Of a DNA stretch of 64,000 bases, positions 1 to 14,300 are shown piece after piece. The translations under genes were made by a program, and so were the position numbers. The stretch's first letter is position 1. The number at the start of each line of letters is the position of its first letter. The notes under the pieces are model-generated. The model was not told the origin of the DNA. It was given only the letters and a program-made list of their open reading frames with translations, and did not search any database. This DNA comes from Formicarius rufipectus (taxonomy: Eukaryota; Chordata; Aves; Passeriformes; Formicariidae), in NCBI GenBank assembly GCA_013399695.1, contig VXAU01001101.1, forward strand, positions 62,001-126,000, given 5' to 3'.

Positions 1-2183
1 TGGGATGCACAGAATTCCATGACCTATTCCTTTGCTAAAACCAAGAATGGCAGGTGAGCCAAAGCAGATCGCTAAAAAGAGATACAAAGCTACCTGAGTC
101 AGAGACCCAAAGGTGGAGGATCCCCCACTGCTTTGGGAGTTTCTCCAGTGACAAAGCTCTCCTTGGAATTCAGAAGGACCTGTTTCCCATGCCAGCTGTC
201 CCAGTTTCACACTGCAGCCCTTGGACCTCTCCTCTGTTGCAGGAGGAGTGTGTGGGGCTGGCTGGGCTGGAGGGAACGTCCTTCCCAGCAGTTTGCAGGG
301 AGCTCTGTGACTGGAGCAGTGGGGACCACACAGCATGGGATCCCACAGAATGGACCCCCACGGGATGGGACCCCACGGAATGGATTCCACAGCACAGGGA
401 CCCCCCACAGCAAGGGGACCCTCCAGCACATGGAACTCTCTCCCAGGAGGGACCTCCACAGAATAGATCCCACGGCAGGGACCCCCACAGCAGGACACTG
501 CCCAAAGGGATATTCCACCCATGGAACACCATGCTCAGCAGGAACCCAGGGGCTGCTCATTCCCAGCTCTGGGCTGGACTCCAAGGGTCCTGTGGGTCCC
601 TCCCAGCTCAGCAAGCTCTGAGTGATTTGCCTCTGCATCACTTGGGGTTTCTTCCCTGCTCCTCCTTCACTTACTAAACTTCATCTAAAGATGTAAGTTT
701 TTCTTATTTTCCCTCCCCTGGTTGTCTCCCGTGTCCTGTTTTTGGGGGCAAGGGTGCAAAAAGGAAGGGGCTGGAGGCAGCTTAGTTACTCTCTGCGTTC
801 AACGCACAGCAGGAAAAAATTAAGTACCATCCTGTGATTGCTGGGGATAAAATCACTCCAACAGACACTTCCCAGCAGCACCAGCATTTCCTTACTTGCA
901 TATATTGTGTATATTTTGTAGCCTTGAGAATGACAATCATACCACAACATCATATGGGCATTCATTTGTTTTTTTCACTACCATAGGAATATAAAAGATG
1001 GCTTTCAGACTGCAAATAATCCATTTGCAATCTCTGCAGTAATTACATTTATAAAGGCAGTTAAAATGAGGCTAAAGCAAGTCCTGGAACTTTGTAGAGA
1101 CACAGCATCAGCAATGAGCAGTCAACAAGTCAACACATCATGCCTTTAGTGCATTTTATTTCTTTTTTTTTAAAGCAAAACCTCAGTGCCAGTCAATGCA
1201 GTTTTTTCTGGAAAATGTGGCAAAGCACTTGTGGTTTGAAAGCAAGGACTAGTCCTCATTTTTGCTTTTGGTTTGTTTTATTAAAGATCATAAACTCTGA
1301 AAAGCCAGAAGGATTACTTTTTAACAGATTTTTACTTCTTTTCCTATAATTAAATTAAAAAGTGTAAGAGGCTTTTTCCTAGTGCACCTATATAATATTT
1401 GCATTGGTGGATAATAAGATTTTATGGCTACAAGTCTACAAACTACACAGCTGCAAAGAATGTTATCACAATATACCTACTTATGTACCTCCTAAGCATT
1501 TACTGCTTTGATAAATCAATTCTCAATATAAATCACAGAGGTAATTACCATCATGTTTACTTGCTACTACTAAAGTGCTATTCAGAATTATTACTCTGGA
1601 CCTGATTACAGAAGTGATCAACTCTCTAATGTGGGGGGAAGGCTTTGAAATTCCAGAATAGGAAAGAAATTTGTGTTTGTTCTTACCAGAAACAGCACAG
1701 TAAAATACGACAAATGAATCATAGCTCTGAAATGTTACAGTAGGTTTTGCATAAAAAAGCAAGTTTTAATTTAAAATATATTTGGGGGAAGGAGTGTGAA
1801 GAGCAAAAGTGATTTCCAGTCCAGTTCTGGCAATTTTTGAAGGTCAGTGTCCAGTTCTGCACTGATTTAACTCAATTCCTAAACATTTAGAAAGTCTGGA
1901 AATGTGAAATGTTGTCACACACTCCATCCTGTTGTGTGGACTGAGGTGGAATCAGCTGTTCCTAAAACTATGGATTCAGCTGGTAATTTGGTGTCATTTA
2001 CTTCATTAACAAAGACATTTTTCCTCTTTTCTAAGGAACAGAAAGCAGAACAACCTTTTGAATGCAAGTGAGACCAAAAAAGGGGTTTGAAACAGTGAGG
2101 ACGTTATTAAAAGTCACTTAATACTATTATTATTAATACTAATAATTGCAAACCAAGTAGAATTAGATGAAGCATTTACTTAC
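1..2183 (-). other. CHIC1: CHIC1 intron 3 (partial, runs off left edge)
   Basis: This is the sequence downstream of the CHIC1 exon 3 donor. I looked on the minus strand for the next conserved CHIC segment, which encodes a Leu-Glu-Trp-Glu-Asn-Asn type motif, and did not find it. The remaining coding exons should therefore lie to the left of the window. The stretch contains a degenerate minisatellite near its left end and otherwise AT-rich unique-looking DNA with no coding signal that I can support. Confidence 0.6.
331..535. repeat. Degenerate minisatellite
   Basis: Short units of the type GGGAYCCCACRGAATGGA recur with variation, with frequent blocks of C runs separated by CAC-AG and ATGG. The overlapping open frames on both strands here result from the repeat and its lack of AT-rich stops, not from genes. 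The unit length is irregular, about 16-18 bases. Confidence 0.55.
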
Positions 2184-2339
2184 TCTTTTGTTAAGACAGA
2201 CTACAGGCCACAGGCTACAGCCCAGGGTGCAGCAGCAGCAGAGGCAGCCACAGAGCAGCCACTTCACGTTGACAGGCAGGTTCTTCCTCAGACAGGCGTT
2301 CACTCGGCTGACGCTGGTCTTGAACTCCTCTGGGGCCAC
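2184..2339 (-). CDS. CHIC1: CHIC1 exon 3 (cysteine-rich hydrophobic core)
   Basis: The exon is 156 bp, phase 0 on both sides, and codes 52 residues. The acceptor reads TTGTGTTGCAG and the donor reads AGA followed by GTAAGT, both canonical. It encodes VAPEEFKTSVSRVNACLRKN, then the Leu-Pro-Val-Asn-Val-Lys-Trp motif and the cysteine cluster, ending in CLNKR. The cysteines are the likely acylation sites and, with the surrounding hydrophobic residues, form the membrane anchor. Confidence 0.95.
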
Positions 2340-5300
2340 CTGCAACACAAAGCTGAGCTTCAGTGGGGAGCCCTCACAGGTGCACTGAACCTGTACCTGC
2401 CCCTACAGGTCAAAATGCACATGAAACATAAACCCATGACACAGCTGTACCTTCTCAAGCACTGGCCACCAGTGGGCAGGAAAAGTCACCTTGCTGGGCA
2501 TGCCTTGCACAAGCTTGCATTGAAAAGCTGAACATCACTCAGATGAGCAGCCTCGTCCCTATTTATTGCACCATTAATAAATCAATTGGCCTAATCACAG
2601 TGAGCCCAGAGAAAATTAGAAGTGGGCTGTGCAACACATGCACTGGCTACACTGACCCAAAGCAGGGAAGGAGAGGTCTCTGCTTTCCAGGGCACTGTGG
2701 GACAGCTCTGTAGTGACAGGAAGTATCACAAAAGGGGTTAATGTTGTCCAAATTGATGTCCTACCAATTCAAGTCTACACTGGGCCTGGGTGAAGATGGG
2801 CCTCTGCCCACAGATACATTCCTGAAGTGGTCCAGACTGTCTTGAAGCCACAACTTCCCTTGTGGCTGCTTCCTAAAACAAAGAAGCCTGGAAAGATACA
2901 CTCTGGATTGTACTCAAGGCAGAGCAATGCATCTTGCACAGGGTTATGGATAAAGCTTAGCTGTTGAAAAACGAATTATTTAAAATAAGGGATAGTGAGC
3001 AGACCTTGGTCAGAACAGTATTTCCTGTAAATTGCCACTGCAGAGTCACAGTGGAAACCCCCATTTTCTATCAGAAATAAGCACATTTCTCCAATAGCAG
3101 CATGTTTCTAACCTACTTACACACCCCAAACCCCTCATCTCTCTACTCGATCTAAATAACTTGTATCTGACAAGCCAAACAAGGACTTGAGGCACTGACT
3201 CCAAGATGACCTCCTTAACTGTAACACAGTCCAGGATGAGAACACACAAAGAAGAATAATCAGCTTCAACTTCAACAGACTTGACCAGGCAGGTACAACT
3301 CAAAAAAATTAACATCTTCCCTAACTACTTGCAATGTTGATGGAAAAACTCCCTGAAATGAGTCTGCCACAACCCTGTGCTACCACCACAAGACCCCCCA
3401 GCCCAGCCAGCCCAACTCCGCTCAGCTGGTGCTGCAACACCACGAAAAATGTGACTTTAATGCCAAAGATCCCTTGCAGTGGGAGTAAAGCCTCGGGGCA
3501 GGAAATGGAAAGGAGCTGCTGCTGCCTCCTCCCATTCACCAGAGCTACTTTTGTTAAAGCATTGCAGGAAAGGAAGCAAATAAATGCCACATCTGTTTCC
3601 TGGCCATTGAGGTCGCCAGGCAGCAGAGTCAGGGGGCAGCTGGGCTCGCACACAGGCCAGACCTGCAGGTGGTAATACAAGAACATGATTTAATGTTGTG
3701 ATGATTTTATAAATGCACAGAAAGTATTTATTCTGCACTAACAGAGGCTGCCCCTCTCCCATGTTTAAACAGACCGGGTTTGTTTACATATACAAATGAA
3801 CAACTAAAAGAATTTCTTTATCCATTTTACAACACACACCTTAGTTTTAGCGGGGAAAAAAGAGAAAACAGCAAAAAGCCCCGGGACATCCTATTTATTT
3901 TTAATGAAATCCAAAAATCCTGTTGTAATGTGGAAAACTGGCCTGTACTTGCATGTCTCTGACACAAGGCTTTACAGACCCCTTGGCCAATGCCAGCTGT
4001 TGTATTTGGGATATAACAAATACCAGAGGCACGTGAGAAAATCACTTCATCTTCAACGTGGGAGAATGTTTTGTAGGGAAGAACAACTGGGCTGGTTGTT
4101 TGCAGTGACCTCGTGCAGCTGCTGCAGGCAGAGGTGCCTCTCAGTAAATGGAGATTCCTACATTAATGAGCATTCCCACCTCCTTCGGAGCTTTCCCTGT
4201 GCCTCATATTTAGATATCTTTTGGAATGTTACATGTATCATTCTGTTTATCTGAAGGATAAACATAAGTAGTTTTTTTTCTTGAGCCCAATAACACTGTT
4301 GCAATGGAACCCCCTAAGAAATAAGAATGTCTCCTTTTCCATCAGACACAAAGTTTACTTGACAACAGCACACCCCCAACCCCAAATCCAGCTGCATAAA
4401 CCCACCAAAGGCAATGGAATTGAGTTCAGTTTAACAGGAAAAACCCTTATCAGGGATAAATCCAACATGAAAAGAACTCAGCCAGATTCAGAGACCACAG
4501 GAGAATGTGGGCCCTGACAAGAGAGCACAGGATGGCGAGGTTCCTATTCCTGTGGCCATTTCTAGGAGTCACTGTCCATAACAGGGCAACAGTTTGATCC
4601 TACTTTACAAGAACAATGCTGAAGTTCTCTCCTTCTGGTGGAACAAATGGCTAAACTAGAAACCAACTTTGGATGCCACAAAGAAATAGAGAATTTCCAT
4701 CTCAGAAATGTTGTTGGTCTGATGGTCATGAAAGCACCACTATGACCTGCTAACTCATCAAGTGCTTTCATTAAAGATAAATCTCTTGGCTACAACATAA
4801 GATGAAATGACTTAAGATAGTTTGGGCTAACTCAAACTATTGAATTATTTCTCCCTGTAGAAAATGCAATCACCAAAAGATTTTCTGTCCCTTAGTGGCA
4901 TGTCTTCATCTGAAACTAAAGGAAGCGGGAACCAAGATAAAACTCAGAAGAAACAGCTTCTTGCTCTCAGTTTACAGCTGAGGTACAATCAATCTTTGTT
5001 ACACAGTGATAAGGAACAAAATACCTTTGACTAAAACAACTATTCAAGTTTAACAATAAAATGGTATCCAAATGAAAGTCACCAAAGAGTTGTGTTGATT
5101 TTCTGGCATCACTTTAAATCCAACCTTTTCTGCAGGTACAGCTGTTGAAAGGTGTGTGTGGAATTTCTGATGTGTTGCAACCAACCACAGAATTAACAGC
5201 ACCTCCTGCACAAAGAAAGTTCCCTGTTGAAAGGGCAATTTTGAGTCAAACTGGAAACCTTTTGGAGAGTTTGTGTCTGTCTCCTGAAAAGGAGGAGATA

Positions 5301-8300
5301 AGCACATGGCTCCTGGCTGTGCAGTGCACCTTGTGAAGGGCCAGCAGTTCCTTTTAGGCCTTCAAGGGAAGGCAAAAACAAAAAACATAAAAGGAAACGA
5401 GGGGGTGCCATAATATTTTACAACAGGATGCAGAGGATCTGCAAACACAAGAAGAGAGCAAGGAAAGCCCAGCAGGCCTGAGGTGTCCCCTTCAATCAGC
5501 AGGACACAAACCCAATCAATCACAGGCTGCAGAGGGGTCACAGTGCCCAGCCCACCCTTTGGGGCTCCCACTGCCCTTTAGGGTACAGAACTCCTGGGCA
5601 GGACCCTCCTGGTGTAACAGCAGGGCAGCAAACCCCACTGTCTGCCCCAAGGTCCACTGTCCCCAGCATGGTCTGGTCACCTGGAGCAGTGGGTGCTACT
5701 GTGCTACATGTCATGAGGGGGATTTTGTTAAAAGCTTTTAAAGGTTTGTTTGAAAAGAATTAATAACCCTGTAAAACTGTAGCACACAAATTTAACCAGA
5801 ACTTAAATTTAGGCCAATGTCCAATTATGTTATTAATAATAATGTAATTATATAATATGACATCATTAGAAGTTAAATATTGCCTTTGTATTAAGTATAG
5901 CTAAATCTTTTCTTAAAATACTCCCTTGAAAAGAATGCACTGTTTGAAAGCCTGGCTCAGGACTTATGAACCAGCTGAGCTTGGGACTCATCCTGCAGGA
6001 TGGATATTAAGTCAGTGTGGCTGAATTAGTCAGGCCCAACGTCTGACCTACCTGGGATTTTCCTTTATGACTTTATTGTCTGCGCTTTATCCTCCAATGC
6101 AGACACTCACCTCCCCCAAGGAAGGCAACAACCATCTCAGTTAAACACTGCAGATGTAATTCCAGGCCCTGCAGCTCCAACCCAAACACACGACAGCTCT
6201 CCAGGCTCCTGAAGGCCTGGGCGACCCCGAGAGGGGTGAAGGAGGAGGGGTATTTCAGATCTCAAAAAATCAGCAGGTTTCCCACCATCATTGCATGGAT
6301 GGAAGCTTTAATAAATTACTAACACAACTCTGTGGGGCACTAATCCCGAAAGCTTGTGTTGTTGGGACAAAGGGGTAGCCAGATGGTTTTCTCTGTTTAG
6401 GATTTTTATTATGCTTTGGAGGGATTTGCATCCTCTGTTTAAAAATCTACATCTTTTACATCTGCAATGCCATCTAAGGGGTTCATCTTTTACAGTCCAT
6501 TAGCAGAAGGGATATATTATTAATATCAGTTCACAGTGGACAACAAAGCCACTAATGTTGCTCAGACATTGTGAATAAACTATGCCATTGCCTTACAGCA
6601 GCTGAGCACTAAAGCAAGTTCAGAGGAAACACCTTAATCCCAATTTGTTAAGAGAAACAGTCACTCTGCTATTCATAATTTTTGATTCCATAAAAAAGTA
6701 AAAAAAAATACATTTTAAGAACAGAAGAAGATCTTAAAGTGGTGTCTCCATTGACTATGATGCTGATCATTGTGAATTATTTAGCAGCGTGTTTGAAAAA
6801 AACCATCTTGTTGGAAAAAAATTGGCTGTATTTTCATTTTCACAAGGATTAAAATGATTGACTGCCTCAAGCAGAGAAGAAGTAGATTATTTATTTCTTG
6901 CAATTCATGAGAAGTATTAAAAACCAGAAGACCCACAACTGTGGTTGTTAATGCCTTTCATGGCAGTGTGTGGCAAGCAGGAAGAAAAATGTGTTTACTA
7001 TCTTGTTCCATTGGTGCTCTCCCCTGACAAAAAGGAATTAATTTCCTTTCAAGGTCTTCTTGCTCAGAAAGCCCCTCCAATCCACAAGAAAACAGGATTC
7101 CAAGATTCCCAGCAGGAGCAGAATCCCTACAAACAGCAAACCTGGGATCAGTTACATCCACATCCAAGCAGAACAACTTCCTCTCTGCTCCCTCTGCTCA
7201 ATTAAGTGCAAGCAGTCAATTGAACTTGAAATTAAGCTTTTATTCACTGCCTATTTAACAAGAGGAGGACAATCATGTGGAAAGTGTGATAGGCTGGTGT
7301 TAAAAGATGTGGGTTTGGAGGGTTTGGTTTGGTTTGCTTTTTAATACACACAAATATAGTTCAGAAAGAAGAAATCGAATTATTTTTTACATTTTATATT
7401 ACTTTTATATATTTTTATTTTTCTTGCTAGGGATTTTCTATAGGCTTATTTACAACAAACTACAACCTGAGTAAAAGAACATGAAGATTTTCTTTCCAAA
7501 AATCATCCTGTGGCTTTTCAGTGATCAAAAAGAGCTGCCCAGAAAAGAGTAAGTCTCAGACATGCAAAGCAATGAAACACAAATGGTGTGTATTATGACC
7601 AGTCCTCACATGAGGCACTCTGGAATCAGTAAGACTTTTCCTTTCAAGTTTAGGAAGATCCTGAAGCAAGGCGAGAATTCCCAGACTCACTTTTGGCAAC
7701 CAAAACCCCCAAGCAGTCTCCTGCTTTTGCCAGCAGTACCCCTTAAAATGTGGGACAATTCCAACACAAGTATTTTGCTCCCCATCCTCTGGGGGAAATG
7801 AGGGATTAGACCCCCAGATGTGGAGAGGCAGGAGGCCCCATCCAGCTGCGAGTCAGGACGCTGCTGCCATGACTCAACCTCTGCAAGAGGCAGAGCAGCA
7901 TTTTGGGGTGGCAGCATAGAAAAGCAGAAAGAGCCAAAGAAATGTTTTCCTCACCAATTCTGGCAAAGATACACAATGGGGATACAAAATGACACAAAAG
8001 AAAAGCACTAAAGAGTGAAAAGGCAGGAAGAAAAAAATCCAAGAGGATACAAATTAAAAATTTTAAAGTCTAAAAAAATACCATCATGCAAATAATTTAA
8101 AACTGTAACTAAGGATTTTGTGAAGATTTAATTAATAGCTACAAATTACTGTTTTTTCAACCTGCATTTAGTTAGATGACAGGACTCCGGAGAAAGCAAG
8201 AGACTTATCACTGTTAATTTTCAGAACTAAACAATTATATTTCCAAAAATGAACTAAACCCCTGCCTAATGTTCAGATTTAACATCATATTTTCTTCTGC

Positions 8301-11300
8301 AAAGCTTCCGATAAAACAGATTTGCTTCAAGAGCCCTGTCTAAACACACACTCAGGGCTTGTGAGACACATCCAAAAGAGATGGGCAGTGTTTGAGCTCA
8401 CTGAACTCACACAGGAGGGAGCACAAAGTGCAGGTATTTTCAACGCCAGGGGAAGGGGGCCCTGGTGCCCTGGCTGTTCCTGCATGACAACAGTGCCAGG
8501 GGAAGGGGGTCCCGGTGCCCTGTCTGTTCCTGCATGACAACAGTGCCAAGAGAAGGGGGTCCTGGTGCCCTGGCTGTTTCTGCATGACAACAGTGCCAGG
8601 GGAAGGGGGTCCTGGTGCCCTGGCTGTTCCTGCATGACAGCAATGCCACGGAGAGCCTCAGTGGGTTCACAACGTCAGCAGTGACAGCAACCACTACAGT
8701 TTGTTTCCAAGTGCACTGGAGGGACTGGTGCCCGACCAGCTGGTTCACACAGGGCAGAGGCAACAGCCTGCAGTGGGTTCAGGAGCATGTATCTAACACA
8801 GAAACCACTGGATGCACTGCACCTTCCCATGGAAAAGAACAGTTTAATCTCACACTTACCTTCCCTGTCAGAACAGAAGGAAATTCTGTATCAAACTTGT
8901 TGCTCAAGCCAAACCTTGAAAACAAAAGAGACAAACAAAATATATTCCACCTAACTTATTTTGTTTCCCTTCATCAAAAAATGTAATTAAGATTTTTTAC
9001 TTCAAAAAACAAAAAAAAAGGAAATTATTAGTATCTTTTGCCTTTACATTTACATCATTTCATGAGCTTTCCCTCTCAGTTTATATAAGGTCTCATGTAT
9101 CATTTGTAAGGTCATTTATGAGACAGAGAAATGCAGTTTGTTGTCCTACTTCAACACCTCTGAGTCCTCAAAAACTCCTTTACAACTGGATGGCAGCAAG
9201 TTTCAATCTTTGCTATCTTTAAGGAAAACCCTCCAGCTGTTCCATTCCAGTTTTATTAGGTTCAATAATCCTTTCACTCATGCAATTGTCCAACATGCAA
9301 CAGATGCAGCTCAGTAGAAGGAACCCATTCATCATCAGCTTAGAAATTTATAACCATGTGGGTTTAAAAAATTGCTTTCGGCAGAGTTAAACTGTCTCAT
9401 GCAAAACACAGAAGAGCCTACACAATACAGTTCTACAACTATGAACCCCAAGAAAATGAACTCTCAGGTGTTGCTGTGATTGCTCTTCCTTGAAGTGTTT
9501 AGGAGACAAGAGGTTTCCATTATAACCAGGGAAAGCTACAGGGAGCTGGGCTTTGCTTTGAACCTGTCACCACCGGCTCCAGGAATGCTGAACCTTCACA
9601 CTTCAGTAATTTAACAAAACACAGCAGCAGCTGGCCCTCAGCTGCCTCCTGGATGTTTGAGCAGAGCTGGATGGTGCCTCTGTAAAGTTAAATGGACTGG
9701 ACATCAAGTCCACTGCCAGCTCTGCTAAACTATCCCCTGAGCATTTGTGTCTGAAAAAAGAAAAACCCAAAAGGAAGAGCACAAATACATTTGGTCTTGT
9801 ATTTACTGTAGAAACAAACCTGGAAAGTACCTGCTTTGAGTCCAACTGACACCTGACTTACTCCCTTGTGGTCCCCTGTACCAACACCAGTGTTGCTGAA
9901 ATAGCCCAGAAGGGTTTGGGTTGGAAGGACCTTAAAGCTCAGGTGGTTCCAACCCCCTGCCATGGGCAGGGACACCTTCCAGGAGACACCAGCCCCCACC
10001 ATTGTATCGCACAGACTCTCAAGGGCACCATATGTAATAGTCCAGATATCCCAAACTAACCATGGGACTCGTTTAGGAGGCAAAAAAGGTAAAATCAACC
10101 TTAAGGAAGAGAGAGGCACAACAAAAGAACTTGTGGTGTCTTTAGAAAGCCAGTAAGCTAATTGAAATGTTTGGCAACAACACTGGTGAAGGCCAAACCA
10201 GTTCTTCAATGAAGAATTCAAGACAGAGCCTTGACTCTTGTCAAGAGCATCACACTGGGGCACTGGTTGTGTAAAACATGAACCAAATCCACCAGAACAG
10301 TCAAAACACTAAGATTTTAGGCAAGCACAAAGGTTACTAATCCAGCACATTTCCAGTCTCTGGGAATGCAACCTGGCAAGTCAGTCTCCACATTTTGTAG
10401 CTTTTCTTTTGAAGTTGAAATCTTCCAAGTTTTGTAATATATACTTAGTTTTAAGGAAGCCTGAAAAGCAGTGAAATAACCTTTTCAACTTCTAGAAAAC
10501 CCAGAAAATACTAACAGTATGAAACACACACAAGCCTGTCTTGAGACATACAGACTTCTCTGTGCACCAACAGTGAGATCACCTGAAACGACCACAAAAT
10601 AGGAGCAACCAGACAACACAATAAGAGAACCATTGCCAAGTTCAGGTAATATTCAGAATTATTGACTCTGCCCATATAACAGGCTAATTGCACTAAATCC
10701 TGCCAAAGGGCCACCCCTCCCAGAACCACTGACTCTCCCAGTGGCCAGGAGCAGAGGCCCAGGAGACAGCAAAAGAAAGGAAATGCAATAGTAAAAAGGT
10801 AAACATGTACTACAGTTCCCCAGAACACTCCCCTGACCTTCAACAACTCTTAGTTCAAATATTTCCTAAGCCACAGGTAGTGGCTTTTATCTCTGTGATC
10901 ACATATGCTCATTAAAATTCCAACTGCACCCCCAATTTCCACAAAGAACAAGATAAATCAGTGCTTTCTGATTTAGACTTCTGATTAAGAATGCAAGACC
11001 ACAATAGATTGCATCACGTTCCATTTGCAGGCTGAGGTAAGGAAACATGTTTAAAACCCCAAACTTTTAACAGTTGCCAAACATTCCCTTCAGTTGTAGC
11101 ACATCCAAAAAAACCTCAGTTCCAGAAATGGATCTTTCACTCTGACACGTGCAAATGGCTAAAAGGATATAAAAGGTTTTAACCACACTGAAAAGAGGAC
11201 TATGGCACACTAAAATACCACATTTAGTCAGCATCACTGATGGACTGTAGGACTGTCTTACTGAAGTGTCTCTGCCCTGTGATTATTTACCAGGGAGTTT

Positions 11301-14300
11301 AGAAGCATGAAACTCCTGTTAGATGGTTCAGGGGAGTGGTGAGTCAAGAACCAAAGAAAATAAAATATTTGAAGCAGGATGTTCTACAGTTGTACAGTTT
11401 TGCAAGCAGCTTTGTAAAAGTACTGAAGTGTTATTAGAATATTTAATGTAAAAAAAAAAAGTTAAGATCTAGTTTTGATCAAGAGATGATTAACTTCATT
11501 AGACTTCCTACAACAGACCCTAGGCCTATAAAGTCTCCTAAAATTAAGTATATTTAAAAATCACTATGTAAAATCAATTCCAGTACCTGTCCTTTAAGTC
11601 ATTTATAACACCAGTTGGTGGTGACTTATTTCTGGGCCAGCTCTGATTCCTCAGTGAGAGCTGCCCAAAGTGTAACATTTAGAAATTCAGATCAGTCACC
11701 CACATACTTGGGTTGCACTTTTCTCACTGCATGACAAGTATCTCCAAAAGCAAGGCACTGTTTCCTACAGCCTGGAACAGAATTGGGATGACCTCACCTT
11801 CCAGTTCTGTCCCTCCCTCCCTCCCTGATTGCATGGATGGCATCACACAAGTCCCCTCACCTCACCTTGCCCCAGCAGTGAACTTCTCCTAAGATATATT
11901 AATAAATCCCTGCAATTAAAGGCTGGAAGGAGCACCCTGAATCACCAGTGGCAAACCTGCAGCAGGCACAATACAGTGTCCTGTGAGTTTACAAAGCAGA
12001 ACAACAGGTTTCCTGTCCCCAGATTTTGGGAAACGCTTTCTCTCATCTAGAAAAGACATATTTAGAGGTGCTTTGCTTTTCCTTTTGTTAACTTGGCCTT
12101 AAAGAGAGCTTCATTCTCCTTCTGCCACTCCTGTACTTACAGATAGTGATCAGCCTGCTGAGACTGCACAAGTTAAACCCGTTCAGTCAAGCTCTGCAGC
12201 CTCCTGGAGCACAGCTCCTTTCCCCCCACCTAATCCAGGTTCCACTTATCCTCCCTGGAACAAGAGCCCAGACCCCACGCACTGCTCTTTGGGAGGTATC
12301 AGCTAAGCTTTGGCCAGCATAAAGATGATATTCATCAAGAAATAAATAAATAATGGAATAAATGTTCAGGTAAAGATGATATGCATCAAGAGCCCTGAGC
12401 TGAAATCTCCTCCAATACTTGGTATTTCTCTTCCTAGTTTAGGACATTTTGCTGGGAAGCCAACAGAACTATCCCAGAGTGTCCTTACCCATGAATGATG
12501 TTTTGAAAAAGGAAATTTTTAGTGAGTAGTGGGAGGCTGAGGTCATTTGCTCTTTTAAGTATGCAGAAAATGGAGTAATGTCAGATAATAATCAAATGTC
12601 ATCACAACTGGCTCTTCCGTCCCTTCCCCAGCTGATGCCAACAGGCTTTCAGCAGCACCTGGACTGGGGGTCTCTGGGGCACTCCTACAGAAAACAGGAT
12701 GGAATACCAAAAGTTACCTCCCAGCCCAAACCAGGAAGCTGCAGACTTCAGCAGGAATCACAAGCTGGATACTGAGGGTAAAAATATGCTTAATGGCTAT
12801 TTCATTACCTCATTACCATCCATCCACAGGGACTTAATGATATGGAAAAATTACAGCAGAGAAATAAAACCTTATAACCAAGTTACAGTTTGTTTACTGC
12901 TCTGTTTCTGAGAGTTATTGCCTTCACTTTGCTGGGCATATGACTCAGTTTTCTCTAAAAATGCCTGTGTTGTATCCAAGTACTCCGAGCAGAGTCACAC
13001 AGACTATGCCAGAAACAGCAAACAAGGGGTTCATAACTCATCCAAATGGAATTTCAGAAGCAAAGAATTTACTAGGATCTAGTAATTTCTCTGTGCTAAA
13101 ATTCAAAAGCTTTCTGGAAACAGTAAGTGTGACTGAGAGCTAATTTTTTCAAAGTAAGAATCTTGAACAAGATAAGCATAAACTTTGCTAAGCATTTTCA
13201 CATAGATTCTCTCTGGGTAAAACAAAACAAATACACTTTTCATGGTCACTCTTACCATGCACAGGCATAGTAAAAGTCAGTGGAAAATGCAAGATCCTGT
13301 TAAATACCCTGGGAAGACTCTCTGAATTTATATGCAGTACTGCTGGACACTGCAGAACAACTCTGCTGGGGTGAGCAGCTCACTGACAAAGTCAAAGAAT
13401 AAAAACTCTCATGCAGGAAACTAACACAAAGTTTGAATCTACCAGCTTGGGAGTTGTATAAGAGATCTGCATATGAACAGCTGAAGCAGAAGATGACTCT
13501 GAAATCTGAGAATTATCCCTTCTCCAAAAGCACCAGGAAGGCCAGTGTCAGTTGAAGAACAGGAGGCATCTGAAACAAAAATCCAAGGAAAACAATGGCT
13601 TTATAAAGATAATGGTTTCCTTTTTTTTTTTTTTTAAAACAGTGTTTGACTTCTCAGGACAGAAGTTTTTATCAGCAGTGTCCTAGAGAAGTTCAGAAAA
13701 CAAACACAAGTTTCAGGAGCTGACTGTCCCAGCTGAGGAACTGGAGCAGGCTGCTCCTGCAGCCAGCTGATTTCAAAAGCATCTCTGTGATCAGTGACAG
13801 AGTTCCAGCACAGATACGTTCTAACCACAGACTCTCTGGGAAGCAAACCAGTTCCCATTTAATAAGGAAGTTAGGGTTACATACTCCACTGTGAAGGGTT
13901 TCCTTGCATTTCATTGGTACCAGCCACTACCTGTTTTTATTAGTTTAAGGAGATGTAAAAATACATCACTGAGGTGCTAGAAGCTGTCTCTTACCATGCA
14001 GTTAGGGATACCTGTAACAGGAAGAAAGCTGAGAGGGCTGGGAGAAAGGGAAAATAAGTTGGATGGGGATTCAGCTCAGGTGGTTGCAAGGGTAGTTCAG
14101 GAGTTTCACATCACATCTTTTGATGCAGACAGCCCTGGTTCTTGGACATGCTCCTGCCCATACCCAGGAGATGCTGGAGCCAAGAAGGAACTTTAAGGAA
14201 CATCAGTAACACAGGAAAAAGCAGCACAAAGCAAGTAAGTGTATAATGTTTTTCCCAGGTAACTCCTAAGAAGGGTACATGGTATTCTGACCATTTTGCT

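Noticed and set aside
54..677. A 207 aa plus-strand frame at the left end
   Set aside because: It runs through a degenerate minisatellite with overlapping open frames on both strands and has no recognisable domain.
8327..8763. Repetitive minus-strand proteins near 8.4 kb
   Set aside because: They arise from reading a 50 bp tandem repeat through three frames. The repeat is intronic in CHIC1.
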